Source: Quillaja saponaria (taxonomy: Eukaryota; Streptophyta; Magnoliopsida; Fabales; Quillajaceae). From it: a stretch of DNA of 64,000 nucleotides. The DNA lies in the NCBI GenBank assembly GCA_029379385.1, contig CM055613.1, positions 10,000,001-10,064,000 of the forward strand. The letters are read 5' to 3'. How positions within the stretch are numbered: position 1 is the first letter of the stretch; each line of letters opens with the position of its first letter. Shown in pieces: positions 12,034 to 25,900 of the stretch. A program made the position numbers and the translations under genes. The notes beneath the pieces were generated by a model, which was not told the DNA's origin, made no database searches, and worked only from the letters and a program-made list of their open reading frames with translations.

Positions 12034-15000
12034 TACTCAACTGAGGATACTACGCCATCTCAAATCCAACGGCCTGAGATTTGTCCAGATGAGCATTCCT
12101 ATAGGCCAGGAATGCCTCTTAAAACTAACTATTCCTTCCTTTGTCTTGCTTCTCCCTCTCTCTCGTTCCACTCTCTGGCCGTTATTCTTTTGGACTTTCT
12201 GTTTTTGTTTATTTTCCAAATGGGTCCCTTTCAGTACCCTCTGTCCAGTTGCTTCAACTTCTTATCAGAGTTTGCCATAACAATTGTTCTTGATTTTCTT
12301 TAGTGATTGAGGTAAATTTCAAGGGTAATTTGGTAGATTCTGTTTTGCATTTGTGGGTACTTCATTTCTTTTTCTAATAAAAAAAGGAAGGTTCTTTGTT
12401 CATTTGTTGGTCCAACCTTTAATATGAAGTCTATATAGGATTGGTGCAGTCTATAAAATACGTAAGCCTATTAGTAATACAGCTGAAATTTGGCATATTT
12501 TTAAGGTTATGTTGATAAATTCTTATAGCGATGTCTCGAGTGTGATTGAATTTGTATTTACCGGAGAAGTTTAAGAAAAATGGGAATTTTTTTTTTTTTT
12601 TTGCGTTTTTTATAGGACACTCTGACTTTCTATATATATATATATATATATAACATACATTTTATTTGTGTACAAAGTATTGGATAGGACAGGTTACATA
12701 AATGATAAAACCCATCTTTAATTTATCCATCATTCATTTTACTAATTGGAATCATCGTGGCTCCAAGAGCCAAAATGATCCAGCTAATTCTTTGAACATG
12801 GGAGAAATTGTTTAAATTGATTGATTAGGTAGCTAATTAATGGATAAGCATATTGGATAGAAAAGAATGGCATGGAAACCATCCTTTAGAGAACGAAGGA
12901 GATTTACTCTGCTGGCTACCCACCATGCCTTCTCATTGTGCCAATTAGGCATCTCATTGGAATTGCCTTTCTTGATTTTTTGTTTTTGTCACTTCTAACA
13001 ATAACTTTAAATGGAAGGAGGCTTTCTTACTAGGTTATCTTTGTCTTCCTATACTTGGAAAGGTTATAAGATTACAATTTAGTGTGTAGCTTTTGGATAT
13101 GGAGTTTAAATTTGTGAAGAAGAAATTCAAAGTTGGTTAGGACTTAACTAGAATTTTGTGAGTGGAAGATAATGGCTTGTGGTAATATTTGGACCATTAT
13201 ACCAGTATAGGGAGAAATGTTAATTAGAGAAGCTAGTTTTATCTCAAGGAATTGGCCTGATAGTTAAGAATATGTGTTGAAAACTCATACAATCCTAAAA
13301 GACCAAAACAATTAACAAGCCTAATTCATATAAACCAACCCTCTTTCTACATATCATATGCTGATAATTTTTTACAATCCCCAAATTTTACTTTTATTCA
13401 TATATACTTTCCATAATTGTCACTTAGCTCACATATGATTTATTTTGTTAGCTACTTAACAATTCTATCCAATATTGATTGAATTGAGTGTTGAAGATAA
13501 TATTAGGAACATGTAATTTTTACTAGGAGTGGCAATGAGTCGAGCTAATTTGTAAACATCTAGTAAACAACTCAATAATAACTTAGATTGAACTTGGCTA
13601 GTTTTTAAATTAACTGTCTTGGGCTTTATTTTGAGTTTATTTAGTAAAATGAGTCAAACTGAGTTCAATTTTTACAAAACTCAAACTCATAAGCTCGTAA
13701 ACCAGTTTATTTGCTTATAGATCGGCTTATTTAATATTTTTTTATTTATATATAAATTATAATAAATAATTTCATATACAACAAAATAACATAATTTATA
13801 ATTTAATTTAGTAGTAATTTACTTAATTGACTCACTAATATAGCTTAGCTTGAAGTGTGTGCAAAACTAGGGGCAATATTATGCTTAATGGCTTTAATTA
13901 ATGAGATTTTTTAAGTGCACAAAACTTTTTAGTGTTTATTGTAATTATAATTGATGACAATAATTTTAATGTTATGTAATTAATACTAAATATTTTTAAA
14001 TATTTCAAGTTTTAATAAAAAAATTATCCTTAATTAATTGATAGTATCTTATTAGATTAGAAACCATTAATTAATCCCTTGATACTCTCTTATTAGTTTT
14101 AAACAATAGTTAACTCATCAAGAATAGTGAGGATGCCAGGCCTTCCGGCACATATATAATCAAGCCGGCCAATCTGATCATTGCAGTAGCCGCAACATTA
14201 ATTAATGTCTTAATCTTATAATCCCCAAACTTAATTTGGTTGGGCTAGGATTCATTTAGTTCTTACTTTGTCCTCCTTTTGCCGGCAGCTTCCTACAATG
14301 TTTAGCTGTAATTAGTTTGTCTATAATCACACTATTTTCTTTTTAAATTCTTCAACCTTTTTGTTGTTTAATAATCAAAGAGAAATATGATTAATTGGCC
14401 TATTGGCATACAAATTCTTATTAGAGGAACATGTGCTTGCACATTTTGTATGCCTAGCTACTTATTATTGATAAAAGAATTTACTTTAAAAATGTTCTTT
14501 AGTTCCTTTGTTATTCAGGATATTTTTTTTTTCTTTTTTTAAGAACTTTCTAATTATATAGCTTGAATCGACTTAGTAAACAACCAATATGAATTCAGCA
14601 CACTCAAATTCCAACAACAAATGATAAAAGCATGTGAAAATGATAAAGACGTGTGTGGATGAGAGTAAAGAGTGTTAGCTCTCCAAAAGTGATGCTCAAC
14701 TTGACAAGTAGACAGACTCCTTAGTCCTTCCAAGCCAAGACTGGACACTCCTTGTTCCATGCTTTACTTTGTTGTCCATTGAGGCTTAGATAAGATGCCT
14801 TCCTTCGGCTTCATGCTTGCTCAAGCAGTCCAAATCTTAACCCTTTTCCTCAGGATCCTTGACTAAATCCCAAAAACATTTATAGAAGGGATTCTATTTT
14901 ATTGGATAGAGCTTAACTCTTTCACTCTTTGCTCCATTTTTTTTTGCTTTTTCATCCAAATTCAATTATGTAACTTTCTTTTGTAGTCTTTCTTTCACCA

Positions 15001-16792
15001 ACTAGAGTCGCATGGGTTATCTCAGGTGGTAAGAATGAATGTAAATTAGAGTAAACAAGAAAAAAAGTTACTTATGTTGAAATTATTATTAATAATACAT
15101 AACTAGAGTCCAGATATGTACGATGGCTATTATCAATCACTTCATTTTTATTTTTATTTTAAGTAAATATTTACATATCAGTAGATAGTGAAATCCAAAC
15201 GTAAAATTGGGTCATCTCAATAGTTTTATCTTAACTAGAGCGATTTCATGGGTCATAATTACAATAAATGATTACTCTGTTATAAAATATAATTATTCTA
15301 TTAATATTATAAAAGATAAGTTGAAATAACTTTCTTTTTCTATGTTCCCAATTTCCCATGCTCCCCATTATTGAAAATAACTTATTAAACTCCCTTATGC
15401 AATTGCTATTAATCAGAAAGCAAAACAAAGAAATTGTGAAAATGATTAGAAAGTTAGCATTTACTATAAGCATATAATCAAGCTTTAATCAAATCATAAG
15501 CTAGCAATAGTCTTGACAGTTGGAGCCTTCTCACTCAACTCCCATGACAATTTTGGTTTAAATACTCTGTAATTATCTTTACAAACATATCAGATTGCTG
15601 CAAATAGAGAAATTTGGAAGAGCATTCTAGTAGTGTTTTCACCTCTTTAATTGAGTTCTTTTTTTTTCTTTTTTTTTTCTTTGCATATATTTGTGTATTC
15701 GTAAATAAAGCAATTGTTCTTGTTCTTGTTCTTTCTTTTTCTTTGTCAAAAGAAAAAATTAGTAGGAGTATATGTATTATAGGCAACTACATATCCACTA
15801 CTCTGTTTTATATATGACCCCATAATAAAGGTGCATGTGTTCCCTTATACAAGCAATAATGGTGCATGTGTGAGTGAACAAGTTCTCACCAGAAATGCTT
15901 TGAGGGTACTCTAAAGAATCATTAATTTTCACATAGAGAAAAGGAAAATTGTTTGATAAAAATTAGTATATAAACTATGTGGGACCATTTTATACCTACA
16001 GTTCCTTTGTATGGTAGAGATAGTTTGGTGTCAGCATCCTAGCAGCATGGCACTTTAAATCTTTGCTTATTTGGGTGTATTTGGTTAACTAAGCAATGAG
16101 ATTATATGCTTTAATTGCATTATATTCCTTATCCAAAGGCATATGGATGTAAGATTCAAGACTTGTTTGTTCAAAGACACAGTGGCTAACTATTCCACTA
16201 GGAGCTCCCATTTTAAATGAATGGGATGCCAATTTAATTCTGGCCAAGAAGATTCTCAGTTTTTGGATAGTTCCCATCTGATTAAATCTTAAAACATAAA
16301 TCACTATGATTATGATACATTAATACCTGCCCAATTGTCCTGTTATACCTAACCAACCCAATGAAAAACTTACTGGTTCAAAACTTAGGCCTAACCTTTA
16401 CCTAATTTGAAATTGTCAGCTTAAGTCCTCCCAATTTTTGAACAGAAGACATGGAAAATTGAGTGTACTCAAAAATGGCTTCCACAGTGGCAATTAATCT
16501 TGAACTTTTTGCATTTTTATCTTTTAGAAGAGAGAATCTACTACATAGAGTTTATCTTCTAGTCTGCAGCATGTGAAATGCTGCACATTTGTAAGCAGTA
16601 ATATTTAGTCAATAGCTTCTAGCAAATCATTAAGCACAGTTGCCTTTGTTGTAGTTATGAATATTCATCTCCTTGGAAGTAGGTAATTGTAGGTACATAC
16701 CCTTTACCCTGTGAGCAAATACAAATGGGTTTTAAGCAGTGAATTAGGACAAAGTTAGTTGTTCCTAATCGTAGGCTGGCAGCAAGTTCACA

Positions 16793-16970
16793 ACAGAGGA
16801 AGCGACACTGATTAGGCACAAACACATACCTATGATCTCTGAGTGCAGATCCCTCTGGATGAACTTTTCTATTTTACAGCAGTGGAAGCAACAGTAATTA
16901 GGCACTAACCCACTCCTACGATCTCTGAGTGCTGAGTGCTGAGTGAAGATCCCTCTAGATGAACTTTTTT
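16793..16970. repeat. Imperfect tandem duplication, unit about 90 bp
   Basis: Copy 1 (about 16793-16871) and copy 2 (about 16880-16970) share the ordered words GATTAGGCAC/AATTAGGCAC, CGATCTCTGAGTG/TGATCTCTGAGTG and GATCCCTCTRGATGAACTTTT. Copy 2 also expands a GAGTGCT heptamer three times. It is non-coding. Confidence 0.75.
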
Positions 16971-17206
16971 AGATTCAACAAAGTCAATACTTATGCTGAC
17001 AAGCTTGCCAATTTAGGATTTTTATTTTTTTTTTTATACCCTAGGGGAAACATTAGAATTGATGTGTATTTTGATGTCCAAGTAGCAAAACTTTATTTGT
17101 TCTATTTAATCTAATCTAATCTAATCTAGTTGCCTCTCCCAAAAAACAAAAAAAATGTGTTCACAATTTTTTATGATCTGTTTGCGGCCAACTTTACATA
17201 AAGCAT

Positions 17207-17405
17207 ATGAGATGAATACCAACATTTTCTTCATAGAAAATTTATCAACTATTGTCGATGGTGTCTTGTAAGTATGACCTATGCTTCTGAGTTCTAAAGC
17301 CCATATTTTAAGTAGAGCAGGAAACGAGAACAACACTGGTGACAATGAGATGAATACCAATATTCTTCATAGAAAATTTATCAACTATTGTCGATGGTGT
17401 CTTGT
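17207..17405. repeat. 57-61 bp direct repeat pair, 140 bp apart
   Basis: Positions 17207-17269 and 17345-17405 both run from ATGAGATGAATACCAA to GATGGTGTCTTGT with a few differences. It is a local segmental duplication downstream of the ELM2-SANT gene. Confidence 0.8.
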
Positions 17406-17944
17406 TCAGAGAGCAGTTTCAGTATATTTGTTTTCTTGAAATTATGATATGTCATCCAGATTATATACTCCAGTTAGTCATCTTAGTCATTTCAGATTGC
17501 TCAAACAAAAAAAGAAAATCCAAATACTCAGTATCAAATTTCTTTTTGCTCGCTGATAGAGATAAAAATTTCGTAACAGAGAAACAACACGAAGTTGCAG
17601 AATATAATCTGTTCATACAACAGGTGAATCTTGTTTCAAGTATCAACCATCTCCACCACCAAAAGAGAAACGCCAACTCAAAGTAGAAACTAATCATTAT
17701 AAATGAAAACATGGAATTTTATAATTCCAAGATGAATAACTACCAAAACTGGACCTAACACAGGCGATTATTCGCCTTCTGAGACAATATTATACAGACC
17801 GAAGCTTCCATTTTCAACCTTGTGTTAATATACAAAGGAAAACTTTTGAACTCTTCCTATACAGTGGGGTACCAGGTGAGATTTAACATGCACCCTCAGA
17901 TTCCAGGTGCTTCACATACATAGAAAGGTCCAGAGTGGTGACCA

Positions 17945-19846
17945 CTAATGCAAGCTCTTTCCATCTCTTGCCTTGTAATTCCAAGGCCCATCTCCAAAAA
18001 CCTCTTCAATCATACTGCATGTTGGTAAGAAGTCAACTTTATTTTTGGAGCAAGACATAAACCCAGAATCCCAGAGTTTTGCATCACAAGATTCAAAAAT
18101 GTATTCATGGCTACCACCATTGCTTACCCCATTAAAGCTACCTGGCCAGTGATCACCATTTTCAGCCTTCACCTTAGTCACCTGTGAAGCATTTGCCACT
18201 TCAGAGGATGTGCAAGAGTCATTCTGAACTTCATGGTCACACTGTTCAGAAACAGCACCATCCTGAAGCTGAACCATAGAGTTCACAGGAGAGGAAGCAC
18301 TATTGTCCAGCAACTTCTTGATCGGAGATTCTGGATCATCATTCATGTCCCTACAGGAAAACCCTTCATTTCCGTTGTTGCCACAAAATTCTTTCACAGC
18401 ATACTGATCATATCCTTGGAATTCATTTTCCTGGTTGTGAGGATGACAATGATCACCTTGATAGAAAGGAGACTCAACAACTACATCTTCCTCTTGCATT
18501 CCAAGTTCATTATCACCATAGTCATCACTACCCTGCCATTCATCATTGTCACTGTCAATGTTCAGCAGGTCATTTCTGTTCTGTTGTGCTCGTCTTCGAA
18601 GCATGAAGACATTGAAGTAGTAACTTACTATCTCCTTTTTGGTTCGTGAAGGAAAGACAATTGAAAGGTTATTCCAAAAATTCTTGCCCAAGGATGCTGG
18701 GTTAGAGAAGACAACCTCGTGAAATAATTGCTCCTCCTCTGCACTCCATTTTTCTGCCACTTGCTCCCCCATGTCAGAAAGCCCTAACTCCATAAATATC
18801 TCTTGCCCAATGGTTTTAACAAGCTTCTCACTTGCTTCCAAAATATGTTCTCTGACACATCTAACAGATCCCCCATCTTCACAGCTACAATCAGTTCTAC
18901 CGTTTCCAACTTTATCACCATCAAATTCAGATGTTCCCATATTGGGCATCGGAATGACACAAGTCCCCATCAGTCTTTTCTCAACTTCATCCCCAGCAAT
19001 GAAATTAGAATCCGAAATAGCATTAGACATATCAAATTGATTTGAAGTACTTTTCATACCCTGTGAATCCCATACTGGAACATCAGCTTGATACCCAGGA
19101 CCAACAGGTACTAATTTGCGGGGAGGGTGCTCCAAAAGTATAGAATAGATCTCCTCACAGCGCGCTAATGTCCTAATTGGACGCTCAGGACTAAAATATT
19201 CAGGGAAGAAAGGTAGATGAACAGTTAGTTCTGACCGTGCACCTTCTTCACTAGTGCTACTGGTGGTCCAAGAGGAAACAGAAAAGCTTCCAGGAACTGT
19301 GGTTTCAATGTACCCAGCACTCCTTGAATGTTCCGCAAAAGTGTCACTAGCAAGCTTTTGATCAATTTCTGTACCACCTTTGTTGGAACCACCCTCTACC
19401 AATTACAAATTAGACTATTTAATGAGAAAGTATCAACAAAATCAGTAAAAGACAGACTTCCATCAGACTATCTTTGCATATAAAGCAAATATTCAATTCA
19501 TTGAAGCAGACTGCTGTTCAACACTGTTTTGACTACTAAATGTAGTTGACATACAAGAAAGAATACCATGATAAATACAATTACATTCTCCTAAGTGGGC
19601 ATGATATGTATTTCAAATTGGAAAAGTGATTATAAAAAACCTCCCCCCCCCCCCCCCAACCCTCAACAATCCCGAGGGATCCCAGAGTAAACTCTGACCT
19701 GAAGTGTGTGGTATATGCTGGGCAGCATATTCAGGAAAGACAGATTCTGAAAATGAGAAAAGACGATTGCTGGATTCCACTTGTTTTGGGTGCTTGGAGG
19801 AAAGCTCAAGTATTTCTTCACTATCAAAAGGGCGCTTCTGCACCAT
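17945..19846 (-). CDS. ELM2-SANT domain protein, probable histone deacetylase partner
   Basis: Two coding exons, 19846-19699 and 19395-17945, join in frame (one base left over, then AG) to give 532 residues. The donor is CAG|GTCAGA and the acceptor GGTAG|AGGG. The N-terminus is MVQKRPFDSEEILELS. An ELM2-like motif, LVPVGPGYQADVPVW, lies at about 144-158. A Cys-containing helical segment is at 218-260, followed by a SANT/Myb-like domain at about 266-315 (WSAEEEQLFHEV, then FPSRTKKEIVSYYFNVF). The C-terminal third is acidic and low complexity. ELM2-SANT proteins bridge class I deacetylases to chromatin; Arabidopsis relatives (from memory, AT1G13880 and AT2G03470) are the likely counterparts. 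A longer open frame upstream of exon 2 begins at TTG in intron sequence and is not the start. The intron holds a run of about 15 C. Confidence 0.88.
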
Positions 19847-21911
19847 GTTTATCTACTGCAAAAAAGTTGAGTATGAGTGAACAAAACACCGTGATTAGCA
19901 AAAAAAAAAAAAAAGTGTAACTTGCTTCGGAAAGAAAGCATGGAGACTGGACATAAATCATGTGTATAGCACTATATCTATACGTAAGTTTCGATTAATT
20001 TGGAAAACAAAGATAACTCGTAAAAAAACGGTCAATACAACTTGCTTTGTGGTCACTTAATTGACAAATTTCAGTAACATCCATAACCATGTGAAGTATA
20101 GGCATTTTATTTAACACATGCATCAGCTTCTTTACGAAAGGATGATTCCCACATCTTGATATGCTCATAATGACAACCAAAACCTCAATTCATGATGTAA
20201 AATCGATCTGTTCTGTTTTTACATATTTCCATTTGGCAATTTGGGATGCCAGATGCCTCATATTTATTTCAAAACAAGCTATCCATCAAATAATTAAGAC
20301 TCCTCTTCTAAGGCCAACCCAGTCCACAGATGCTTTCTAGAAACTCCCAAAACATTCCACAAAAGTACCAAGACATAGAAGGTAAATTCACATAAACAAC
20401 TGCTAAACTGGAGTAGTATATATTGTAATTCCACTAGTGTTAAATATGTAATAGTTCTGGAAGATTACACAAAATTCAGTGAAATGAGTACTCCAACAAC
20501 AAATATGCTCATGCAAACTAATTCCAAAAAACTGGTTCATTCTTAGATACAGACAGAGATAAACTTCTGCATAGTCTGCAAACTCCATCAATAGCCATAA
20601 ATAATCAAAGTGGAACATCATGGATCAATACGATGAGCTCTGAGACTACTTATTACAGGAGGAGCTCAAACTCTATAAAACTGTATTTTCCTTCTAAAAG
20701 AAATAATCCAATTATAATTATTATATAATCTATATTTCAATATTCTAGTATAAACACATAATTCATCATTGTTGATGTAACAATACTACTTAGGACTTAA
20801 TTTTACACTATATTTTCATTTTATATAATAGGGTGGGCCCAGAAAGTAGGGCACATTTTGAAGATTCATAATTAAGGCAACCATTACATCCATGGACAAT
20901 ATGGTCAAAAGACTGTTTATAAGCCATTCTTGGTCAAGGAGCGTCCAAACCATAGTTAAAGAATGTCCAAAAAAAATAAAAATCAATTACAATTAGCGAT
21001 AATACCAACGCTTACTTTCCGGAAATTATCAAAAATGCAAAAAAATATACCTTAAAATACAATCCTCGTCAAACTCTATCTCAGTCTGCCAATTCTGAGA
21101 ATTATTGCCCAAATAACAAGCAACCAATGGAAAGACACGTAATCCTCGAACCAATTTAACTTTCCCCCAAACAAATTCAACAAAACAAGCAAAACCCCTA
21201 ATCTTCTCGAAACCCTAACCCTAGATCTTCAAATTTCAACAAAATCAATGAAATTATACCTCACCCTCAAATAAATAGAACCATTCCTACCAAACCGGCT
21301 CAAAATGGAATATATATAGAGAGAGAGAGAGCATTAACAAGCCTTCTACGAATCAAATCCAGAAATCTAAAATACCCAAAAAATAATTTACAAATTCATA
21401 AAAAGTATGATGAGAAAAAGAAAAGCCAGAATCCAAATCAAATATATACAAAAGGGTTTCTCAGATTTAATACAGGATGATACAGATCGAAGGAATTCTG
21501 CAACCCTAACCCTAAGATTAGATGAATCGCGGCTGCCGGAAAAATTATGATCGATCTGTACAGAAACGCAACAACAAATCGAATCTGGGAGAAAAATTCG
21601 AGATCGAACCGAACCTGAAAAAATGGAGATCCGAAAATGACGGCTAATGACGAAAACGGGCAAAACTAGGGTTAAAGCTGTATTTTTCTTTTTCTTTTTT
21701 TCTTTTTTGGGTTCTCTCAGAAAGGAAATAACTAAAGAAAAAGGCACGTATTTGGTTATAATTACAAGAAGTACCCTTCTTTCTCTCTCAGAGATGAGGC
21801 TAGGAAGAGATTTGTGAAAGTGGGTATATATGGGACTGTGGGAGCGAATTGGGGCTGATTCTGATTCATGTTTGTTACAGCCATAAGCCATAAGACATAT
21901 GGACACGTGTC
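19847..21911 (-). promoter_or_regulatory. 5' leader, leader intron and promoter of the ELM2-SANT gene
   Basis: Nine bases upstream of the ATG the minus strand reads TTTTTTGCAG|TAGATAAAC, a strong splice acceptor, so the 5' UTR is interrupted by an intron. The best donor I see is GGGTGAG|GTATAATTTC, with GT at 21259-21258, giving a leader intron of about 1.4 kb. Upstream are a TATA-like CATATATAC at 21822-21830 and a perfect 10-bp palindrome GACACGTGTC (G-box core) at 21902-21911. The non-coding content of 20000-21250 is then mostly intron. Confidence 0.55.
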
Positions 21912-22997
21912 AATCTATTAGTAGACATATTTTTATTGGTAGGGAATCTTGATACAATTATGAGGGAAGAATCTTATTTTTCATGATAGACATTTTATTT
22001 TATTGTCTGAAGGCAATAATCAATATCATCAACAATTTCTTTTCCCAAAAGTAGTAGGACTGTAAGAGCATGTCATGAGTGAAGGGAATTGTTATATGCA
22101 CCAAGTCTCTTTCATGAAAGGATGAGTTAAAATGATAAAATCTTTTTTAAGGAATTTATGATTTTTTTTTTATTTTTTTTTGTATTTCCAAATTTTTGAG
22201 AAATGAAATAATTACATATTTTTGTATAATTTTATAAATTCATCGAATTTCTTACCATCTCCATTCGTATATCTTCTAACTCAACAAAGCATAATATTTG
22301 TACACTATATTAATCTACTAAATTTAACCCATAAGTTTTTTTTTTAACTTACTTATTGGGTCTAGTTAAATTTAATGATCATTTAAAGGCATTGGTAACA
22401 TTTATGTCTAAGAATACACAAGCTTGCTGTATTGTATTTGTGGAGAAATTCAAAGAACGTAAGATGGGTGTCATATGATGGTGATGGGATTTTTTAGGGC
22501 GATATGTAATTCTAACTCAGCGAGATAACGTCAAGTGACTTTACTAACTAAATAATCGTGTAAAATTCAGAGGCACAACCTTTTCTTATCATCTTAACTA
22601 TTTTCCAAGTAATTTCTTTTTTAGGAGAAGTATTCCTGCTGTCGTGCCTGCCTGCCATACATGAAGTCTCAATAGATAGTAAGTATTAAGTCTTATTTGG
22701 TATTAACCTCATTACAACATAAAATGTCACACTGTCAACTGTCTAGAACAACCTATACCAGCCTGAAGCAATAATAGCTTGAGATGCATTTCAATAATGG
22801 TTCCATATACAAACCAGTACAGCTGCAGACAAGTAAGAAAATAGGATCATATACAGTATGACAGATGAAATTCCATTTCAAATGTGATCAGAGTCATAGA
22901 TACAAAGCTTTATCTTCCTGCCACACAAAATGCTAATCTGAATTTACACTGCCAACATGAAATACCCCTTGTATGAAAATGGCCTCACATTCACATT
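21912..22997. other. Spacer between the ELM2-SANT promoter and the LRR gene
   Basis: This is AT-rich and non-coding. The part from about 22700 to 22997 is probably the 3' untranslated region of the minus-strand LRR gene. Nothing else is supported. Confidence 0.5.
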
Positions 22998-25900
22998 TCA
23001 TAGATCAACACCCTCATCAAGGCCTTTGGAACTAATCATCACGTTTGAATCAATTTGCTTGTCAAACTTCTTCCTTCTCCTTGCTTCAAACTCTTGAAAC
23101 CCTTCCATCTGGAGTGTGTTTTAACAGTTAAACAAGAATGAAGTTCGAATAAATTCCTTAAATTTGCTGAAAACTAAAAGAATAAAAAGAAGTAAATTTG
23201 GGAACAAAGATATACCTGTTGAAATTGATCCATTGATATGGGATTACCATGCAAAGCAATGCTCTGCAGAGCTTTGCATTCTTTTAAAAGATTTAAAGGT
23301 ATCTGTTGAGAGAGAGAAAACTAAATCACAAAGCATGCCCGGAAATCAAACTTAATGATATGCAATTGCATAACTAAATTATTATGTAGAGATTCACAAT
23401 CTGATGACATTGCTTTGAAACTTGAAACACTGGCAGGGTAAAAAGGCTCCTGCTGTAACAACCGGGTTGACAGAGTATAAACCTAGCATTAGGAAAATCA
23501 AGCCATGGATAGATAAGGATAAGCACAAGATATAAACTTGACGCCAGTGCTTGAATGCTTGGAGCTAACCAAAATGTATGGATCTTTCATCGGGCAATGA
23601 GGTCTCCTCATGAAAAGGAACTAAACTTAATGATATGCAATTGCATAACTAAATTATTAGGTAGAGATTCACAATCTGATGACATTGCTTTGAAACTTGA
23701 AACACTGGCAGGGTAAAAAGGCTCCTGCTGTAACAATCGGGTTGACAGAGTATAAACCTAGCATTAGGAAAATCAAGCCATGGATAGATAAGGATAAGCA
23801 CAAGATATAAACTTGACGCCAGTGCTTGAATGCTTGGAGCTAACTAAAAGGCATGGATCTTTCATCGGGCAATGAGCTCTCCTCATGAAAAGGAACTAAA
23901 CCTATGACCATTAAGAGTCTTATTCCAATTGGGTGTATCAATAGAGACATTTGTATTTGCGTCAAATCTCAAGAACATGAAACCTAAAACAATTCATTTT
24001 GCAAAATATTATCTAGAGTTAGAGCTATAATTTAGGAATGCGAAGGTAAAAAGAAATGATTACTAAATTCTAACAAGAAGCAATATTGCACATCCCAACC
24101 ACTTTTAGAGAGAAAGAGAGACTGGAAGTACACAAAGAGGAGATAATGGACATCTAAAAGATGCATTTCCACAAAGAGTTGACAATTAATGGTAAATTGT
24201 TAATTAAATAGTCAGGCATGCATAAATCTATTTGTATTTTTAGGAAATATGTCATTGTCTGAACTTTGAAGTACATGCTGCTCCACTGAAAAGAAAAGAA
24301 TAAAATATAAACGAGAAAGAAAAAGGGAAAGTAATCTTTGTGCACACTACTAAATGCAATGATAATCAATAAATCAACAAACTAGTAATCATTGTCTAAG
24401 GGGACCTTTTCCCAATTTGGAGGGGGTGGAGAGGCAAGTCCTCTGATCATTAGGTAAATATAATGGGGATGCATAGCAAATAGAAAACAAGAGAGATAAA
24501 GATTAATTCTGTATCATCATAGCAGACAAATGAAATTTCAAAATGGTGCAGCATTACCTGCTTCACATGGTTATTATCTAAGCAAAGTGACTTCAAGTGA
24601 ATGAGATTGCAGACAGATGGGGGAAGATCTTCAATGTCATTATCTGAAATTATAGAAAATAAAAGCATGAATTTAGCTTTACTTATCCACAAATTTGAGG
24701 CCTATGATATCAAAAAGGGAGTCACATAACCAATGACAGAAAAGTTGATGCAGGTTTTTACGAGATTCTAGATCAGAATATCATAACAAGGTCAATGACA
24801 TGAAAATCGGTATTTATGACATATTGAGCCTAAACGATGTATTTTTGCTCAAGGAAAAAACAAGGTGTTAAACATAAACATCTTCCCGATGTTCAAACTT
24901 CAAAGACATGGATGCTAAAGGAGAAAGTAGCATTAATTAGAATAACTTGTGAAACAGATCTGCACATACCATTTGCTTGTAATTCTTCCAGAGAGAAGCA
25001 ACTCCCAACTGATTCTGGAAGAAACTTTAACTTATTGTTTGACAAGTTTAAAATCAACAGCTGCATTATCAAACAAACTACATTATATTATAAAGCTAAT
25101 GAAGAAGAAGGTGATAACATATCAGATACACTCATACAAGGAAGCAGTTCTCACAATGAAAAATTTGATATAAAAAAGTGCACTTTCAGTTCCTTTTTCT
25201 CTTTTTTTGGCAAAATCAGAATAAATTAAGACTGCTAAAAGAAGCTTTCAACCTTTGATTAAGGTTCCTACAACCTCTTCATGTTTTTTTTTTGGGGGGG
25301 GGGGGGGAATGGTAGTCTGAACCACTTCAAATTCCACCAGAAAAAAAGAGATTATATTTACCCCAGATATAAATAAATAATGTCCTGAATCATGAGATAT
25401 AGAACAGTCACAGTATTCACAGACCAATTGCTTACATTTCGTAAGCTGCCAATAGTCTCAGGCAAGGATGTTAACAAATTTCCTGAGATGGATAAGCGCT
25501 CAAGCCTCACCAATTGGCCCACTGCACACAAAATACTATATTAGCTCTAGAAATTTGGGTTGAAGTCTGATGCAACAGATAAAGTTCCATTAACTAGAAA
25601 AAACAGGGACTTCCATTAGCTTTTCAGATACAGCGCCAGTTAAAAACATGTTGACAACATTGTTCTTACTTATTTAGAGAAGAAAATTACATTCATCAGG
25701 CAAGGATGTAATTCGGTTCCCATCAAGGTTCATAACTTTTAGAGACTGAAGTTTCCCCAAATTTATCGGTAGTCGCTCAATGAGATTATCAGCTACAACC
25801 TGCAAAGTTTGTATGATGAAAAATCAAATTTTTTTTTTTTCCACAATCTCACTTAAGTGTTATAACTTATAATAGCCACAATGCAAGAGAGGCAACCACT

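Larger units (their letters stand above)
12034..17944. other. Long intergenic region without a supported gene
   Basis: No ORF here has a recognisable domain. The stretch holds (TA)n at about 12632-12651, poly-T tracts, and a dispersed-type segment at about 13520-13730 rich in AACTCATAAGCTCG-like words. A (TAATC)n run lies at 17105-17128, with local duplications at 16793-16970 and 17207-17405. From about 17750 to 17944 the sequence is probably 3' untranslated region of the minus-strand ELM2-SANT gene. Confidence 0.5.

Noticed and set aside
19396..19402. Start of the ELM2-SANT protein at the TTG near 19402
   Set aside because: It lies in intron sequence; exon 1 at 19846-19699 splices in frame at 19395.
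21388..21906. 172-codon minus-strand ORF upstream of the ELM2-SANT gene
   Set aside because: It spans the leader and promoter, is low complexity and has no domain; it is a chance frame.
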